Of a DNA stretch of 64,000 bases, positions 46,907 to 59,000 are shown in pieces. The DNA is from Guyanagaster necrorhizus (lineage: Eukaryota > Basidiomycota > Agaricomycetes > Agaricales > Physalacriaceae). The stretch covers positions 261,448-325,447 of the forward strand of contig NW_025064887.1 of the NCBI RefSeq assembly GCF_019112545.1. The letters are read 5' to 3'. A model generated the notes under the pieces. That model had not been told where the DNA came from and did no database searches. It was given only the letters and a program-made list of their open reading frames with translations. Position numbers and translations under genes: made by a program. The number at the start of each line of letters is the position of its first letter. The first letter of the stretch is position 1.

Positions 46907-47948
46907 TTAGAGCTCCATAGTCTCCTTGTGCTTGAATTTGCGACCCGCACGATCAGCAGAGCGGAATCTGAATTGGTTCCCGTAAAGCTCAAATTCGATG
47001 TGTGGTCGATCCAAGACCGTGTCTTTTGATTCCTCTGCCAATGGAACAGGGAGGGACGTTGAGGAATCGTAATTTGATGGAAGTGTAGAGAACAGAGGAA
47101 CTGCAAAGGCAAAGACTGCATTCGCTTTCGGTACAACTAAAAAATAATTAGAACAAGGCAGAATCAGACGACCCCGACAACGAACGTTTTACTCGGTCTT
47201 CTTTGGTGATAATTTTGAACGCATTTTCGGATTCGTGGATTACAATACCCGATAGAGTAAGCAAGCACGGATTCTTGCAACGTCGCACTTTAAAGAGCTG
47301 TGAGCCTATATAAAGTAACGATGAGACGAATGAACGCACCTGATATAAGAGATCCATGCAAATCGGCCTTCAGAAGCTTAGCATGCATGGACCCAGTGGA
47401 TGGCATGTCCTTGATTGTCGGAATACCTGTAGATGTAGATCTTTGGTTGAGCCCAAGCAGTTCAGACATGTATCCCATCCAGAGATGATGCAAAGGCAAG
47501 AAAATATTAAACCTAGTGGAACAGATAAGAGGTGAGAGATAATTTGACAATACACTCACCTGGCCTGATGCTCATCCAGCTTCCACACAGCTTTCTCCCT
47601 TGCTTCCCGCTTTCCTACCACGCCGAGGCGTTTCCGAGCTTTGTGAGCCTTGTGCTTCGCCTTTCGCTCGAGACGTTCTTTTTTTTCCCTACTTTCCTTG
47701 ACTGGATTTTCAAGCACCATCTTCCGTCCGTGCACTCTGGTAGCATATATTTCGGCTGGATCTGAGGATTGTGATACACTGGATGTGATAAACCTGGGCG
47801 TGAAAGGCGATGTGCTTGAAAGCTTGAGCCGGTTGTTCTAACCAGAACTGAGTACAAAGTCCTTCTAAAAGCTAAAAGTCTGGATCACCTTGGTGGAAGA
47901 TGCAATATCCTTGTAGAGGTCAATGGTACGCTTTGACAACTCTGCCAT
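46907..47948 (-). CDS. POP4: Ribonuclease P/MRP subunit Pop4 (Rpp29)
   Basis: Pop4 is a protein subunit shared by RNase P and RNase MRP, acting in tRNA and rRNA processing. The first exon (MAELSKRTIDLYKDIASSTK) starts at ATG 47946-47948. Next comes a basic exon (RVHGRKMVLENPVKES, RLERKAKHKAHKARK). The conserved Rpp29 core follows: FLPLHHLWMGYMSELLGL, KLLKADLHGSLIS, then RRCKNPCLLTLSGIVIHES and ENAFKIITKEDR. The end is IEFELYGNQFRFRSADRAGR and KFKHKETMEL, with stop at 46907-46909. Five or so short introns break the gene. Confidence 0.92.
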
Positions 47949-48170
47949 AATGAATGAGAGACAACGAGAGGAAAACGAAAGACAATGTTAATTTGAAAAT
48001 CAGCACACTACAAAAGGTGACATCCAGCATCACGTGGACAGTAAACGCGATCGAACAAAAAAGTTCCAAGTTGACCACTCCGACTTGATTTCCACTCTCA
48101 CTCTCCCCCCCCCCCCCCTTCGAGGACGTTTTCTCTCCTTCTCTTCATATTGAATGAACTTCTCGTTGTT
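47949..48170. promoter_or_regulatory. 222-bp divergent promoter, POP4 / DUF7918 gene, with C14 run
   Basis: The POP4 start (47948, minus) and the DUF7918 start (48171, plus) face away across 222 bp. A run of 14 cytosines at 48105-48118 sits about 52 bp before the right-hand start. On the opposite strand this is a G14 run. Promoter function is inferred. Confidence 0.5.
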
Positions 48171-49487
48171 ATGATCACTCATCGTGGTTTCTCAGCATCG
48201 ATTGTGGCTAATGGGAAGCCGCTTCCAGAATACCTGGTGGCAGTTGACGCGACTAATCACCGTGTATCGTGTTGGATCCCAAGTGAAGATGGTCAGGAGA
48301 GTGTTGAGTGTATATTTTGTGCTAATATTTCTTACCTTCTGCTATAGTCCTTTGCAGTGCACTGGCAGGACCATGGCGGCAAGATTGATACATGCTCTTT
48401 TATAACTCTGGACGGATTCACTGTCCCCGGAAGGTTCCTCTACGGCTGTGGAACTGCTTATAGATCTGGAGTCAGGACATCAAAGAGGACCGAGAGGCCT
48501 TTTATCTTCCAGCAGATAACCGAGTCGGAAGCGGGTGAGTACTAATTTCTATCTAGGACCTTCATTGATACTCAGCATCTCTGTAGGCAGATCATCTTCC
48601 GGAACCTCCCAGAGAGACGTTGGAATGATTACTTTGCGTATCAAGAGAGTAAATCGCGTTTCCAGTCGACCACCGAATCCCCACTTGACGCTGCCAACCT
48701 CAAGACAGGGTGTATCACAGCCTGGCGACATCCGTGTCGGGTGCGTTCATGCTAGACATTTCCGTTTCCTTCTTTCCTGAAATCATGCTTCATAGGTTCG
48801 GCGACGAGGTATCGTCCTTCGAGCAGCATGGTTTCACTTGGGGAGTCCGACCGTTCCAGCCAGAATCGACTAGCAGAACGCCTAGCACCTATGTAACCTT
48901 TGTATTCCGCTATCGGTCGCGAGGTAAATATTACCACTATCTGGATCTTGCTAATGGATACTCAATTGTTGCGACAGTGTTCTTACGCGCTCAAGGAATC
49001 CTGCCTGAGAAAGAGCCGTCTCCCGTTTCGACTCCAAGTCCCCAAGCTAGCTCAAGCAGTCAAGCAAGCTCAAGCGCTCATGCCGGTGTCCCCAACCGTC
49101 GGATTGCGAGTGCACCGGTCACAAGTCCAGGATCTGCCACTTCTCCGCCTGCGTTCATCACTCCCGCACCTTCACCCGCAATACCGTCTGGACCGACTAG
49201 CTCAGCTTCGTCGCCTACAGTGAAACCATCCTCAAGGAGGTCATCTTCAGCCAAGGCAAGGTTGTATAATGTAAGTTGACATTTGTTGCATTGTGCTGGT
49301 ACTGATGACCTCGACAGAGCGGTAATCGTATGCCGAGTACAGATACTCGTAGATCAGTCAGTATGAGGCCGATCCCATACACGTCAACTAGATTACCGGG
49401 TCCAGGAACGATTGGAATCAGCAGGACGCCGCTGCAGCCTCAAAACCAAGAAGGCAACAATAATCGACCCGACGCCAATGATGACTA
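48171..49487 (+). CDS. DUF7918 domain protein
   Basis: DUF7918 proteins are widespread in basidiomycetes and of unknown function. ATG 48171 (MITHRGFSASIVANGKPLPE) is used. The domain continues VDATNHRVSCWIPSEDGQ, SFAVHWQDHGGKIDTCSFIT, LDGFTVPGRFLYGCG, the next exon VGMITLRIKRVNRVSS, and FEQHGFTWGVRPFQPESTS with a final VTFVFRYRSRVFLRAQGILP. A long Ser/Pro/Ala-rich tail follows (QASSSSQASSSAHAG, PSGPTSSASSPTVKPSSRRS), then an extra exon coding SGNRMPSTDTRRSVSM and a stop at 49485-49487. Six exons are needed. The tail is probably disordered. Confidence 0.82.
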
Positions 49488-49770
49488 GAACGAACAAAAC
49501 CAGGGAGTGTCCCCAGGATAATAGACCATATCTCAATTTCCGCTATAATTGCTTTGATAGCATACTTCCGATGTTAGTGATTTTGTTATGTATTTCCTCG
49601 CCATTGTTTTTGCTATCTGTCATATCTGCTCTCCCCCTTACTGCTTGCTTATCGTTGCTTTATCCCGTTATCGTTGCCACCTCTTACACCTACTGGCTAT
49701 CTGCTTCCGATGTTTTCGATCTGTTAACAGTGTCATCTAACTAGTCACTTCAATATGCATGTTTTGATTA

Positions 49771-51478
49771 TTACGCCAAGGAGTTAAAGTAGTTCTTGAT
49801 ATCTGCGACATCGATATGTGCTCTCTCAAATTTTTTGAGCAGTAACACAGCACTCACTGGCATAACCATTAGATGCGATGGTCGCGGAGTCGGCAACATT
49901 GGGATTTGTACCAAGGGCAGACTCATAGACATCCGGAATACCATCGCCATCTGAATCTGTCAGCGCCTGGAATAGAGAGGTCAAACGACTTTAGGCATGT
50001 TCTACACACTTTCCCAGGGACTTACTGTTCCTCCGTCAATAGGCCCCGGACCATTGATCGGTGAGGTCGTTGGGTCTGATATTAGCGCACCCTGGGTGCC
50101 CAGTAATCCAAGTTCTGTCCCAATCAGGTACGTATCGACGCGATCTCTAACCTTGCTTGCGCCAGCGGATGCACTGACGGAAGCTAGAACCTGAGAAGAA
50201 CTTAACAGGGTAACGACAGTCGGATAGTTGTACCGGGATGTTTGGAAATCGATGTCGGAATAGTTGTCAGTGATCGCTGACAGAACCCACCCGTTCGAGG
50301 TGCCGTCTTACATCAGAATGAGCCTAGGCGCGCTGCAGTCAGAGGTTGACAGTATACTGCCCTGGTCGGGATCGTAATAGTTGTCGGACATATAGGCGTG
50401 GAAGTTCTCGTTACCGCTAGTGACTGGTAAGGTATATTTCAGGCGTCAGCAGGGTAAATGAAGTAGACGTACAAGGATGTATAGATGTTGATGGTCCACT
50501 GCACGACAGGAATGATGAGCGGAAATGTTGAGGAGCTGAAAAATCACGCCGGACCTGATGAAGACATTTCCGATAATATTCGTGTATGATTGTCCGGCCG
50601 AGTCTCCAGCAATGTAACCTTGAATAAGTGACTGTCAATAAAGTTTGGTACCGGGTGGCAACCCGTACCGCCACCGCCACCCCAATTGTACACCTGCGCA
50701 ACGCGTTATCGATCAGAACACAAAGCGACCAAATGAACAGGCTCGGGCTTCGGGATACTTACGACGTTGTTGACGAAGTCATTGACGCCTTTCACTTTTG
50801 GGTTCCGCGTCTGATTGTCGATGTACAGTGAACGGAGAATACTGACACCTCCGTCTGTTTGAATCAGACCGCCGCAGGAATGTGTTTCCAGGCCTTGTGC
50901 TATGATACTGTCGGAAATCGTGACATTGGTTACGTTGCCGTTGATGGAGCTCGGCCCCAGGAGACACTGACGTGACCGAAAATCATGTTTTCGCCGTTGG
51001 CTATGGTTATGGCGTCTTTCCCGGAGTCGCCTGCGGGACCGAGAGTCTTCGTTAAGTACGTTATTTATTGAAAAATATTCAAGATGTACTTGCAATTTAT
51101 TAGACTTGTCTGCTCAGCAATGGTAACGTGATTGGAAACAACGATACGGTCACTAATTGTAATGAAGCCGCCAACTGCGAACACGACAATCTGTGGGAAA
51201 AATCAGATTAACCAGTGGGCTTTCAGGAACACACACTCGATTCGACTCTGATACGGCATCACGGAGGCTGCCTTCGCCAAAGTCGTTTAAGTTTATCACG
51301 ACGTAGACGCTACCCCCTCGGCCTCCGGTCGCTTGCGCACCAGACCTGCGTAGGAACATGATGAATATGGACGTTGCAGGGAGAAAACATGCGTACCTTC
51401 CGCACCAGGAAATGCGAGAATGGAATATACTCTGGTTACGACTAGAGCCAAGAAGGTTAAGACCACAGAGAGGTTCAT
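49771..51478 (-). pseudogene. Broken secreted pectate lyase (polysaccharide lyase family 1)
   Basis: An intact relative would be a secreted enzyme cleaving pectin in plant cell walls. The first exon codes a good signal peptide (MNLSVVLTFLALVVTRVYSI then LAFPGAEG). Recognisable parts follow: QATGGRGGSVYVV, FGEGSLRDAVSESN, IVVFAVGGFITISDRIVV, DAITIANGENMIFGH, VTNVTISDSIIAQGLETHSC, GGLIQTDGGVSILRS, GDSAGQSYTNIIGNVFI, ENFHAYMSDNYYDPDQ and the calcium-loop-like LTDSDGDGIPDVYESALGTN. Lesions: the exon-1/exon-2 junction is out of phase; about 30 residues normally found after AEQTS are absent; the frame shifts between SVSWGR and SSINGN near 50950; and TAA at 50308-50310 interrupts LILM and DGTSNGW. 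It ends NIKNYFNSLA with TAA 49771-49773. Confidence 0.82.
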
Positions 51479-51975
51479 CGCTGCTGAGAAGCAGATAGAT
51501 AGAAGACTTGGGGCAATTTATGTCCCAGGTAAAACCGTGCTTCAGATGACTTGCAACTTCTGCTCAAATGGTCACCGGATGGCTCAATGCACATTGATTA
51601 TACCGCCCACGAAGACACAAGGAAGCTATGAGAAACCGAAATTTCCCCAGAGCTACTGTCCAGGTATTTGTCGGCTAAATAACAGACTTGGACTTGCTCT
51701 GGTGTCCAGAGCTGCCAGGCCGCTGGTTGACTCGGAACAGGATCACATGGAGGCCAACAGCATGAACTTTAATGTCATAATTTCATGGAATTTTACGAGA
51801 AAAGATAAGGTGTCTCCAGAAATCAGACATTGTATCCGATGCGCGTTGCCGGATGTAGAATGATGGTGGCCGCCGTCAAAGAGGTGATTTCCAAATGTGG
51901 TCGCGAGTTTGTCGACGGGTGTGCTGTGCAAACAATGGTCATCGCGTACATGTTTTTCCAGTACTCTCACTGGCT
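51479..51975. other. Intergenic, start of pectate lyase remnant to SAM37
   Basis: This 497-bp stretch lies between outward-facing genes. A plus-strand frame of 147 codons (51420-51863) overlaps the pectate lyase start and has no recognised domain; its two Cys pairs are not enough to call a gene. The rest should hold the SAM37 promoter. Confidence 0.4.
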
Positions 51976-53195
51976 ATGACCAAGTCGGAAGTCATCCTTT
52001 ACATCTGGCCTGGACAATGGAGTCTCCATTCGTTCGAACCCATATGTCTTGCGGCGGTTATCTTTTTGCAGCTCTCCATTCCTGGAAAATTCTCTGTCGT
52101 CGAATGCACGAACCCGGAGCTGTCACCGACCGGTAGGTCAGTGCCCAGGATAAAGATCATCCAAAAGCAATAATTACTTGTTTCTAAGGAACTCTACCCT
52201 TTATTTCCCACCAACAACACGTCGTGGCGACTCTGTCGGCTATAATGAAGTACGTTATGGGACTGCATGAGAAAAACTCACCCATCATTGTATCGTTGAC
52301 GGCATTCCAAAAAGCCCAGAGCACTGCATGGTATGAGCACTGTGTGTCTAGCATTGGAGACTTGGTGGTGCGTGTCTCTCATTTGAGGCATGAACCTAAT
52401 CAAGGAACTTCTTAGTCGCACGTCTTTTACGCTCAGCACGCGAACTGGAACGAGCTGGTGTATCCAGCACTGGCGCAAATGTATCCCATACCTCAGCGAT
52501 ACTATGTTCCGCTCAGAATCCGTGACGTGTATCGGAAGCGGCTGGAGGCGTCAGATTTATGGACATTGCCTGGCGAAGAACCAGAAAAGAAATCCTTCGC
52601 AGATCGTTCCAAGCCTGAGACCGAACAGCCGGAAAAACACAAGGATCGCTTCCTGCGTGTTTTCGAACGCGAAAAGGTATGTCACCCCATTCGTTTCATC
52701 AGACATCGACCTGAGCGACGCATCGAAGGTTGCGGAGAAGGCGCGCGCCATATTTGACATATATGCCCGGTTGCTGGATACGAAGGTATATTTCTACGGC
52801 GATAGGTACTGGATAATCATTTTTGTGTCGTAACTTGATCCACTGACTCGGAAGACAGTCCCACAAGCTTGGACATCCTGGTTGCTGCACATATTTGGAT
52901 TCTGACACAAGCACCCTTCCCTGATTCCCTTTTGAAGGAACTTCTCAAAAACACTTATCCTTCATTAGTTTCACACGCGGACCGCATTATTTCGCTAGCG
53001 TTTCCATCGCCTGATTCCGTCGTGCTCATTTCACGACGGAAGCACTCCCTGATGTCGTTAGTTCCGCGTTTCAATCTCGGGCGATCATCGAAAGCTGGAG
53101 CAGAGTCTAGTTTCGATTCTTACACCTGGTTGTGGTTTGGTCTTGCTGTCGGTGGCGCCACATTGTACATGTCAAAAGTGCCTTTTCTTGTATGA
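51976..53195 (+). CDS. SAM37: Metaxin/Sam37 mitochondrial sorting and assembly protein (Tom37 domain)
   Basis: Sam37/metaxin belongs to the SAM complex that inserts beta-barrel proteins into the mitochondrial outer membrane. The first exon is 51976-52132 (MTKSEVILYIWPGQWSLHSF, the thioredoxin-like start of Tom37 domains), followed by GTLPFISHQQHVVATLSAIM. Then come ARYVMG-type helices, SHVFYAQHANWNELVYPALA, PQRYYVPLRIRDVYRKRLEA, an exon with FLRVFEREK, AEKARAIFDIYARLL, and the GST-C-like SPTSLDILVAAHIWI. A C-terminal hydrophobic helix (YTWLWFGLAVGGATLYM) anchors it in the membrane. The stop is at 53193-53195, tail-to-tail with GAA1 and only 63 bp away. Confidence 0.87.
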
Positions 53196-53258
53196 TTTAT
53201 ACTGAGACGTAAAGTTTCCTATAGTTTGTGTGCTAGCCAACGAGCCATGTATATTAAA

Positions 53259-55689
53259 TCAGACTAATATGCATACTACGCCGGCTTGGAGAACCAAAGG
53301 GGCGATTACTATACAGAGGAAAGGCCCGAACCACACTCCTAGGGTTTCCCAATCCAAGACCGCCTTACGAACTCCTTCAGGACAGAGAACCAACCAACCC
53401 AAGCCGAACAAAGCATAGGCGATGTAATATACAGTTTTTGGTCTAGCTCTCCGAGACGACGTAGGTGATACAGAAAGCGGAATGCCTAAAAGAATTGCCA
53501 TCGAGGCAGCCAAGGAGAAGTTCAATACTGTCGTAATGGAAATAACAGTGGAGGCGAAACAGAGATTTAATGCCTTCAGCACGACAGACAAAGGTGCGTC
53601 TGACGGAGAGGCTGCAGGAATAAAGATAGCGTATATTGGTGGGACTGCCGTTATGAGCATGACGGCTACAGGGCAAATCTGTCGAAGAACATCAGTCACA
53701 TCGGGTTTTGAACCAATATAAGAAAAACTGACCCGACTCCTGAAAAAGAGTTTGTTATTCACCAGATAAAACATCGTGACGCCTAAGAGGTGCGTCGATA
53801 TCATGATTGCAAGTACGTGAAGAATAGGTCGCTTCCTCCTCGTCCATTTCTTGTCAGTTGACTTCTTATCTCCTGATGTCGTCCAGCCAGCTTCAACCCA
53901 TAGACTCAGGCCGGTCAACATCATGGCAACACTGATGAGAATTGCACTAGGAAGATAGAGTCCAATCTTGAGGAAATTATCCGGGTCAGTCAAAATATAA
54001 AAGAAAAAGGACGCATGTAAGCGTTCCAGCAGATTATTCGTAGTTCTCAACGTGGATTCAATGATACTTCACAGAAATATAGTTAGTAACGAAACAGAAA
54101 CCGGCGCTAGCTACGTACCGTCCAATTGCATGGAACCCATGAGGCCCAGTCGCAGGCAGAGCGAATATGGTGAAGGCATCAATGCGAAATCTGAGATGCG
54201 TCGGTTGGTGGACCGTGTGACTGCGAGGAGAAAATTCTTACTGATGAAAGAGTGCATGTACGCCACTACCTATTCCGCGCGCTTGATATCTTCCATGGCG
54301 CAATACATTTTTGAAACGATACAAATATCCCTTCACGTCCGGATGCTGCCGTACTGAAGCAGGAATCCATGAGGGCAACAAGTCGTATTGATCGGGGTAT
54401 TCTTGATGATCCACGTAGTCGTAAAGAATGACAGGAACGCCACCAGAATATTTTGAGATATGTATGAAAGAATTGAGAAGATCTTGGTTAGGGAGTCGGC
54501 CGTTGAGACCCTCTATTCAAACTGTATTACTGTGTTGTATGGTTAAATAAACCAAGACATCATACACACCGTGGAACATGCCCAGATGAGAGAACGAATG
54601 ACCTGGGTAATCGATGCTGAGGGCTGTCCATATTACACCAGAGGAGAGATCTAGATCATTGGTATGCAGGTCTGCAAGAATGGAATCAAATCATGAGATA
54701 ATAGTATGGAGCAGGACCTCACTTGACTGGGAAATGCCATGGTAAGCACTTAGCCAAGCCTGCATTCCTTCGAGGTAGTCATCACTTATTACAAAGACCA
54801 AGTCTTTGGCCCAGAACGAATATCCTGCAAGTAGATATCAACTAATCAAAGCCGAGTACAATGGCACAAAGCACTTGAGACGCACGGCGTAAGAACCCAG
54901 CAAGTGCCAAAACAGTAGATACACCACGCAAGTTCAGAGACCCAGCACCCTCACCAGTACGACTCAGCCAAGAAGCACTGATGACCATGGCTTCAACACC
55001 TGGAGAACGTGGGGCAGACATTGTGGCGTAGGCATTGGTTCCACTCGAGTCCTACGTGAGATGGTCAGACTCTTATGAAGCATGATGAGCGTCTGACATA
55101 CGCCAAACACGGTTGAAAACGTGTAATTCTGTGTGGATGCAGGTATCCCTAACTTCTTGAACTCCTCCGCAAAGTATTTCGCGCGTCTGGGTGGGTGAAA
55201 GTGAAAAGGCAGCACTAGGCGATGATAGGTTTTTATCTCACTGCTCACTCGTGGCATTGTCGTCTCGCAGTTTTTCTATGTGGTCCAAGTAACGATCAGC
55301 AGCATGCACTTCGGCCCAATTCCAATTTGTGTTGACCTAGGATTATGATGATAATGAATCGACGAGGACCCTTTGTAGAACGACGTATGTACCTGGCCGG
55401 GTAGCAAGGCATTCTCGTCAATGTATGTTCCTTGACCGGGAAGAGTGGGTATTGCAAGGATCCAAAGATATCCAGCGACGAAGAGGAGAGTCCTGATATC
55501 GGACATCACAAAAATGGTTCTTTTCCTGCAATCCATGGTGACGCACCGGAGAAGGGGTAACCTGCGACCGATAGCAGCGAAAAGAGCTTGTCTCCTCTTT
55601 AGTCGAGTCAAGTTGGCATCACCTCTAGGAAACAGACGCGAGTTTATTGCAGTCAGTTTACGCAGCCAGAATGGTGAATCCGACGACAT
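53259..55689 (-). CDS. GAA1: GPI transamidase subunit Gaa1
   Basis: Gaa1 is the ER membrane subunit that helps GPI transamidase attach GPI anchors to proteins. The start is ATG 55687-55689 (MSSDSPFWLRKLTAINSRLF); upstream in-frame codons to 55737 are less likely. After one N-terminal helix (TLLFVAGYLWILAIPTL) comes the lumenal M28-peptidase-like domain with YIDENALLPGQVN, AKYFAEEFKKLGI, GTNAYATMSAPRSPGVEAMV, DLVFVISDDYLEGMQAWLSA and GLNGRLPNQDLLN. The last exons code several membrane helices, for example LYLPSAILISVAMMLTGLSL and ILHVLAIMISTHLLGVTMFY. The order STLRTTNNLLERLHASFFFY then DPDNFLKIGLYLPS is a strong Gaa1 signature. Many short introns split the gene. Confidence 0.92.
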
Positions 55690-56085
55690 GGAAGCAGGAA
55701 AGAGGAATGTTTGCCGGCCCGCTGTGACAATGTTCAATGTTCAGTTAAACGTTCAGTACTCAGCCTTCATCGCGCTGGATTGTCAAGTAAATCGATATGT
55801 ATTGGTGTCTTGCTATTAGGATATGCAACAATGGTCTTGTATGGGCGCTCATCCACCCAACCCATACCCCATATACCGTCTTGGTATCCTAGACTCGTTT
55901 CCAGCATCTGTCTTTGACGATGGTTTCTGATATTTAATGGCGCAACATGATAACTACAGAGTCGTGAATATCGTAACAAAAGTCTTCGTCGCCGCCAGAT
56001 TGTGATGTCATGGAAGTAGTAAAGAAAAGTTTGGTCTCGCTTGCTGACCCTTTTACTTAATCACTACCTCCATTCACGTCCACTC
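55690..56085. promoter_or_regulatory. Divergent intergenic region, GAA1 / USP48-like gene
   Basis: The 396 bp between the GAA1 start (55689, minus) and the deubiquitinase start (56086, plus) should contain both promoters. Short open frames in it have no motifs. No clear TATA box is seen. Confidence 0.45.
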
Positions 56086-59000
56086 ATGCCACCGAAACGA
56101 AAACTACGCGCCTCGTCACTCAATGGCCTTGCTCCAGGACAGTTGCTCAAGAGAAACACGCTTCCAGGCAATATGCCAACGCCGTGGGCTTGGGTGGGCA
56201 CCGAGGTGGCGACTTCCTCAGAGATTACCCAAGAACATCTTCTCGCAACCTGTGGGCTCTCTCGAAGAAACAATTGCGCGTTCTGTCGGAATAGATACAC
56301 ACCAGGCTACCGTCGACCTTCACCGCCAGCACCTGACGATGCAGAGGACGGCGTTATCGTCATTTCCGACGACGAGGAATTTACGTGCAGCAAACAATCT
56401 TGCAAATACAATCCCAACTGCCTCAATTATCTTGGTCAAGAACTATGGGAGGATGAAGGTGAGTCTTGTACGCTTGCTGTGGGTGCGAACGGTAGATGAC
56501 ATCGTAATAGATCGCGCTAGAGAGGCATTTCTCAAGGCCGCCAGCATTGGCGACGATCCTTTACTGAGCAGTCGGGATCCAGACATCCCTGTGGGGCTGA
56601 AAGTGAACTCATTGCCTAGTATCCATGCTGAATGACTTTCTTATATAGTACCTTAGAACCTTGGAGCCACCTGCTATGCAAATGCATCGTTGCAAGTATG
56701 GTTTCGTGATCTGGCTTTTCGAAAAGGTGTGTACGAGTGTCGACCGGCGGAAGGCTCCAAGGACAAGTTCAAGGTAACAACCATGGCTCCTTATTACACG
56801 ACTTAGTTGAACAAGGCCTATAGGAATCCCCCATATTTCAGCTACAAGTAACTTTCGCCGCCCTACAAGAGGGCACCCAGTCCGTCTTTAACCCCGTCAA
56901 ACTTGTAGAGAGTCTGCAGTTGCGAACATCAGAACAGCAAGATGCCCAAGAGTTCTCTAAGCTCTTTATGTCTCATCTTGATGCAGAATTCAAGAAACAA
57001 ATCAGTCCCTCGCTACGGTCGCTTCTTACCGATCAAGTGTGCAAAATCTCTGCCTGGATGATGTAACTCCTCGTTGATTGCTGCAGTTTCAAGGAAATCA
57101 GGTCTATGGGACTGTCTGTGATACCTGTGGTTACAAATCTGAACGGTCGTCTGACTTTTTGGAAATTGAGCTCAGTTTCAAGGTGTGTCTACTGTCATAT
57201 TTCCATTCTTTATTGGAACAAGGGCAAATAGAACAACGCAAAACTTGGCGATTGCATTGCAGCAACCCTGCAACCAGAGAAATTAACGGGAGACAACAAG
57301 TAATCCCTTTCAACTGTGACGTATTCTGATGATCTCATAGAGTCATAGATACTTCTGTTGTCAATGTGATAGTCATCGTGACGCTACACGCTATGTTGAA
57401 TTGCGCGAATTGCCGCCTGTTCTCCATTTTTCCCTGCTGCGTTTTGTTTACGACGTATCCACCATGGAGAGAAAGAAGTCCAAAAACGCAATTATATTTC
57501 CTGGTGTTCTCAACATGAATAAATTCCTAGGAAATGCCGAATCGCGCAAAAGTGCGGTTCACGATGAAAACGATGAGGGCGTTTACGAGCTGCGCGGGGT
57601 GTTGTTGCACAAGGGTGCTAGCGCCTACCATGGTCACTATGAAGCGCAGGTTTTCGACATCACGTTTGTTGGCCTTGCAACTCCATGAGCGGTATCCTAA
57701 TCCTTGTCATAGAACTCGATCCTGGTATCAGTTTAACGATGACGTGGTTACAAAGATTGACAAGTTAGGAAACCCCGCTTCAGGCAAGCAAACTGTTGAT
57801 CTGGAGTCGGATTCTGAAGTAAAGTGAGTCTTCTTCTAACCGTGAGAGATGCCTTTAACTAAAGCAATACAGACAAGATTCGCCGCAAGGGAAGAAGAAG
57901 CGTGCGAAGGCTGCTAGACGAAAGCGTGTGGTTGATGCCAGTGACGAAGAAATCGACAGGTAATTGCGCCTTTGCACCGTTTTGTTGTTATTGAAAACCG
58001 GACATTCTCAGGACCCCCGATGAGACCAATAGCTCGAATGCACTGGCTCTCAGGTAAATAGCTCTACATCGCATGCGTACTTGACTGATGATATGTCAAT
58101 GCAGCGAAATCTCTTCCAAAGACGCTTATATGTTGATATATGCTAAGCGTGAGGCTTCAAAATCCGAACAAGGCGCCTCTGATAATACGCCATTGGACCT
58201 TTTACCTTCTTCTGATGTATTGGAGGTTGTTAACACACTGAACGCAACGCATGATGAAGAATGCGAGACATTCTCCATTAAGTATACGCCTACTTCAACT
58301 TGCTAACACATTATTCGCGTATTAACTGCTGATCTGTAGGCAAAAAGCCGCTGTTGCTCATTTCGATGAAACGAGGCATCGGGTCGTGGACATCTATCGT
58401 TCTTGGAGTGGAGCCTCTCTCAGTGAAGTCTGGATTATTTCTGTCCACATTTTTTTTCATCGCTTGACGTGAAACAGGATTCTGTGATAGTCAGTCAACA
58501 GGCTCTGAAGAAGTGGCTCTTGACGGATTCAATAGCGGCTGCCGTTAAGACCACGAGTAAATCACAGACGGCCGAACATACTGACCAACTGCGGCAAACT
58601 GAAATTCCAAACGATGAGATTGTCTGTCCTCATGGACGCTTAGATTACAAGAGATCCCAGTATATGAAACGGATAACAAGAGTAAGAATCCGGCTTGTTC
58701 ACTCTTTCGCTGTGCACTAATATCTGAAGCGTGCATATGACCAGATAGATATTAAGACTTATTGTGTTTTCAAACCGAGACTAGTACCTAGCGATGTCTG
58801 CAGAGAATGCGTGCAGAGATCTTTCACAGGTACGTCGAAGTGAGAGTTGTACGTATGAATACTTACTGTTTAAATAACCAGAGCGAATATATCAGATTGA
58901 ACATCCACGAGTAGTGCGAGACTTTGAACAGGTTTCAGAAGTTGGGACTAATTCCTTCGGCTATTGGATTTCCAAACCTTGGCTAAAAGGTACGTTGTAT

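Noticed and set aside
51420..51863. Plus-strand frame of 147 codons with Cys pairs
   Set aside because: It overlaps the pectate lyase start on the other strand and shows no family similarity that I recognise.
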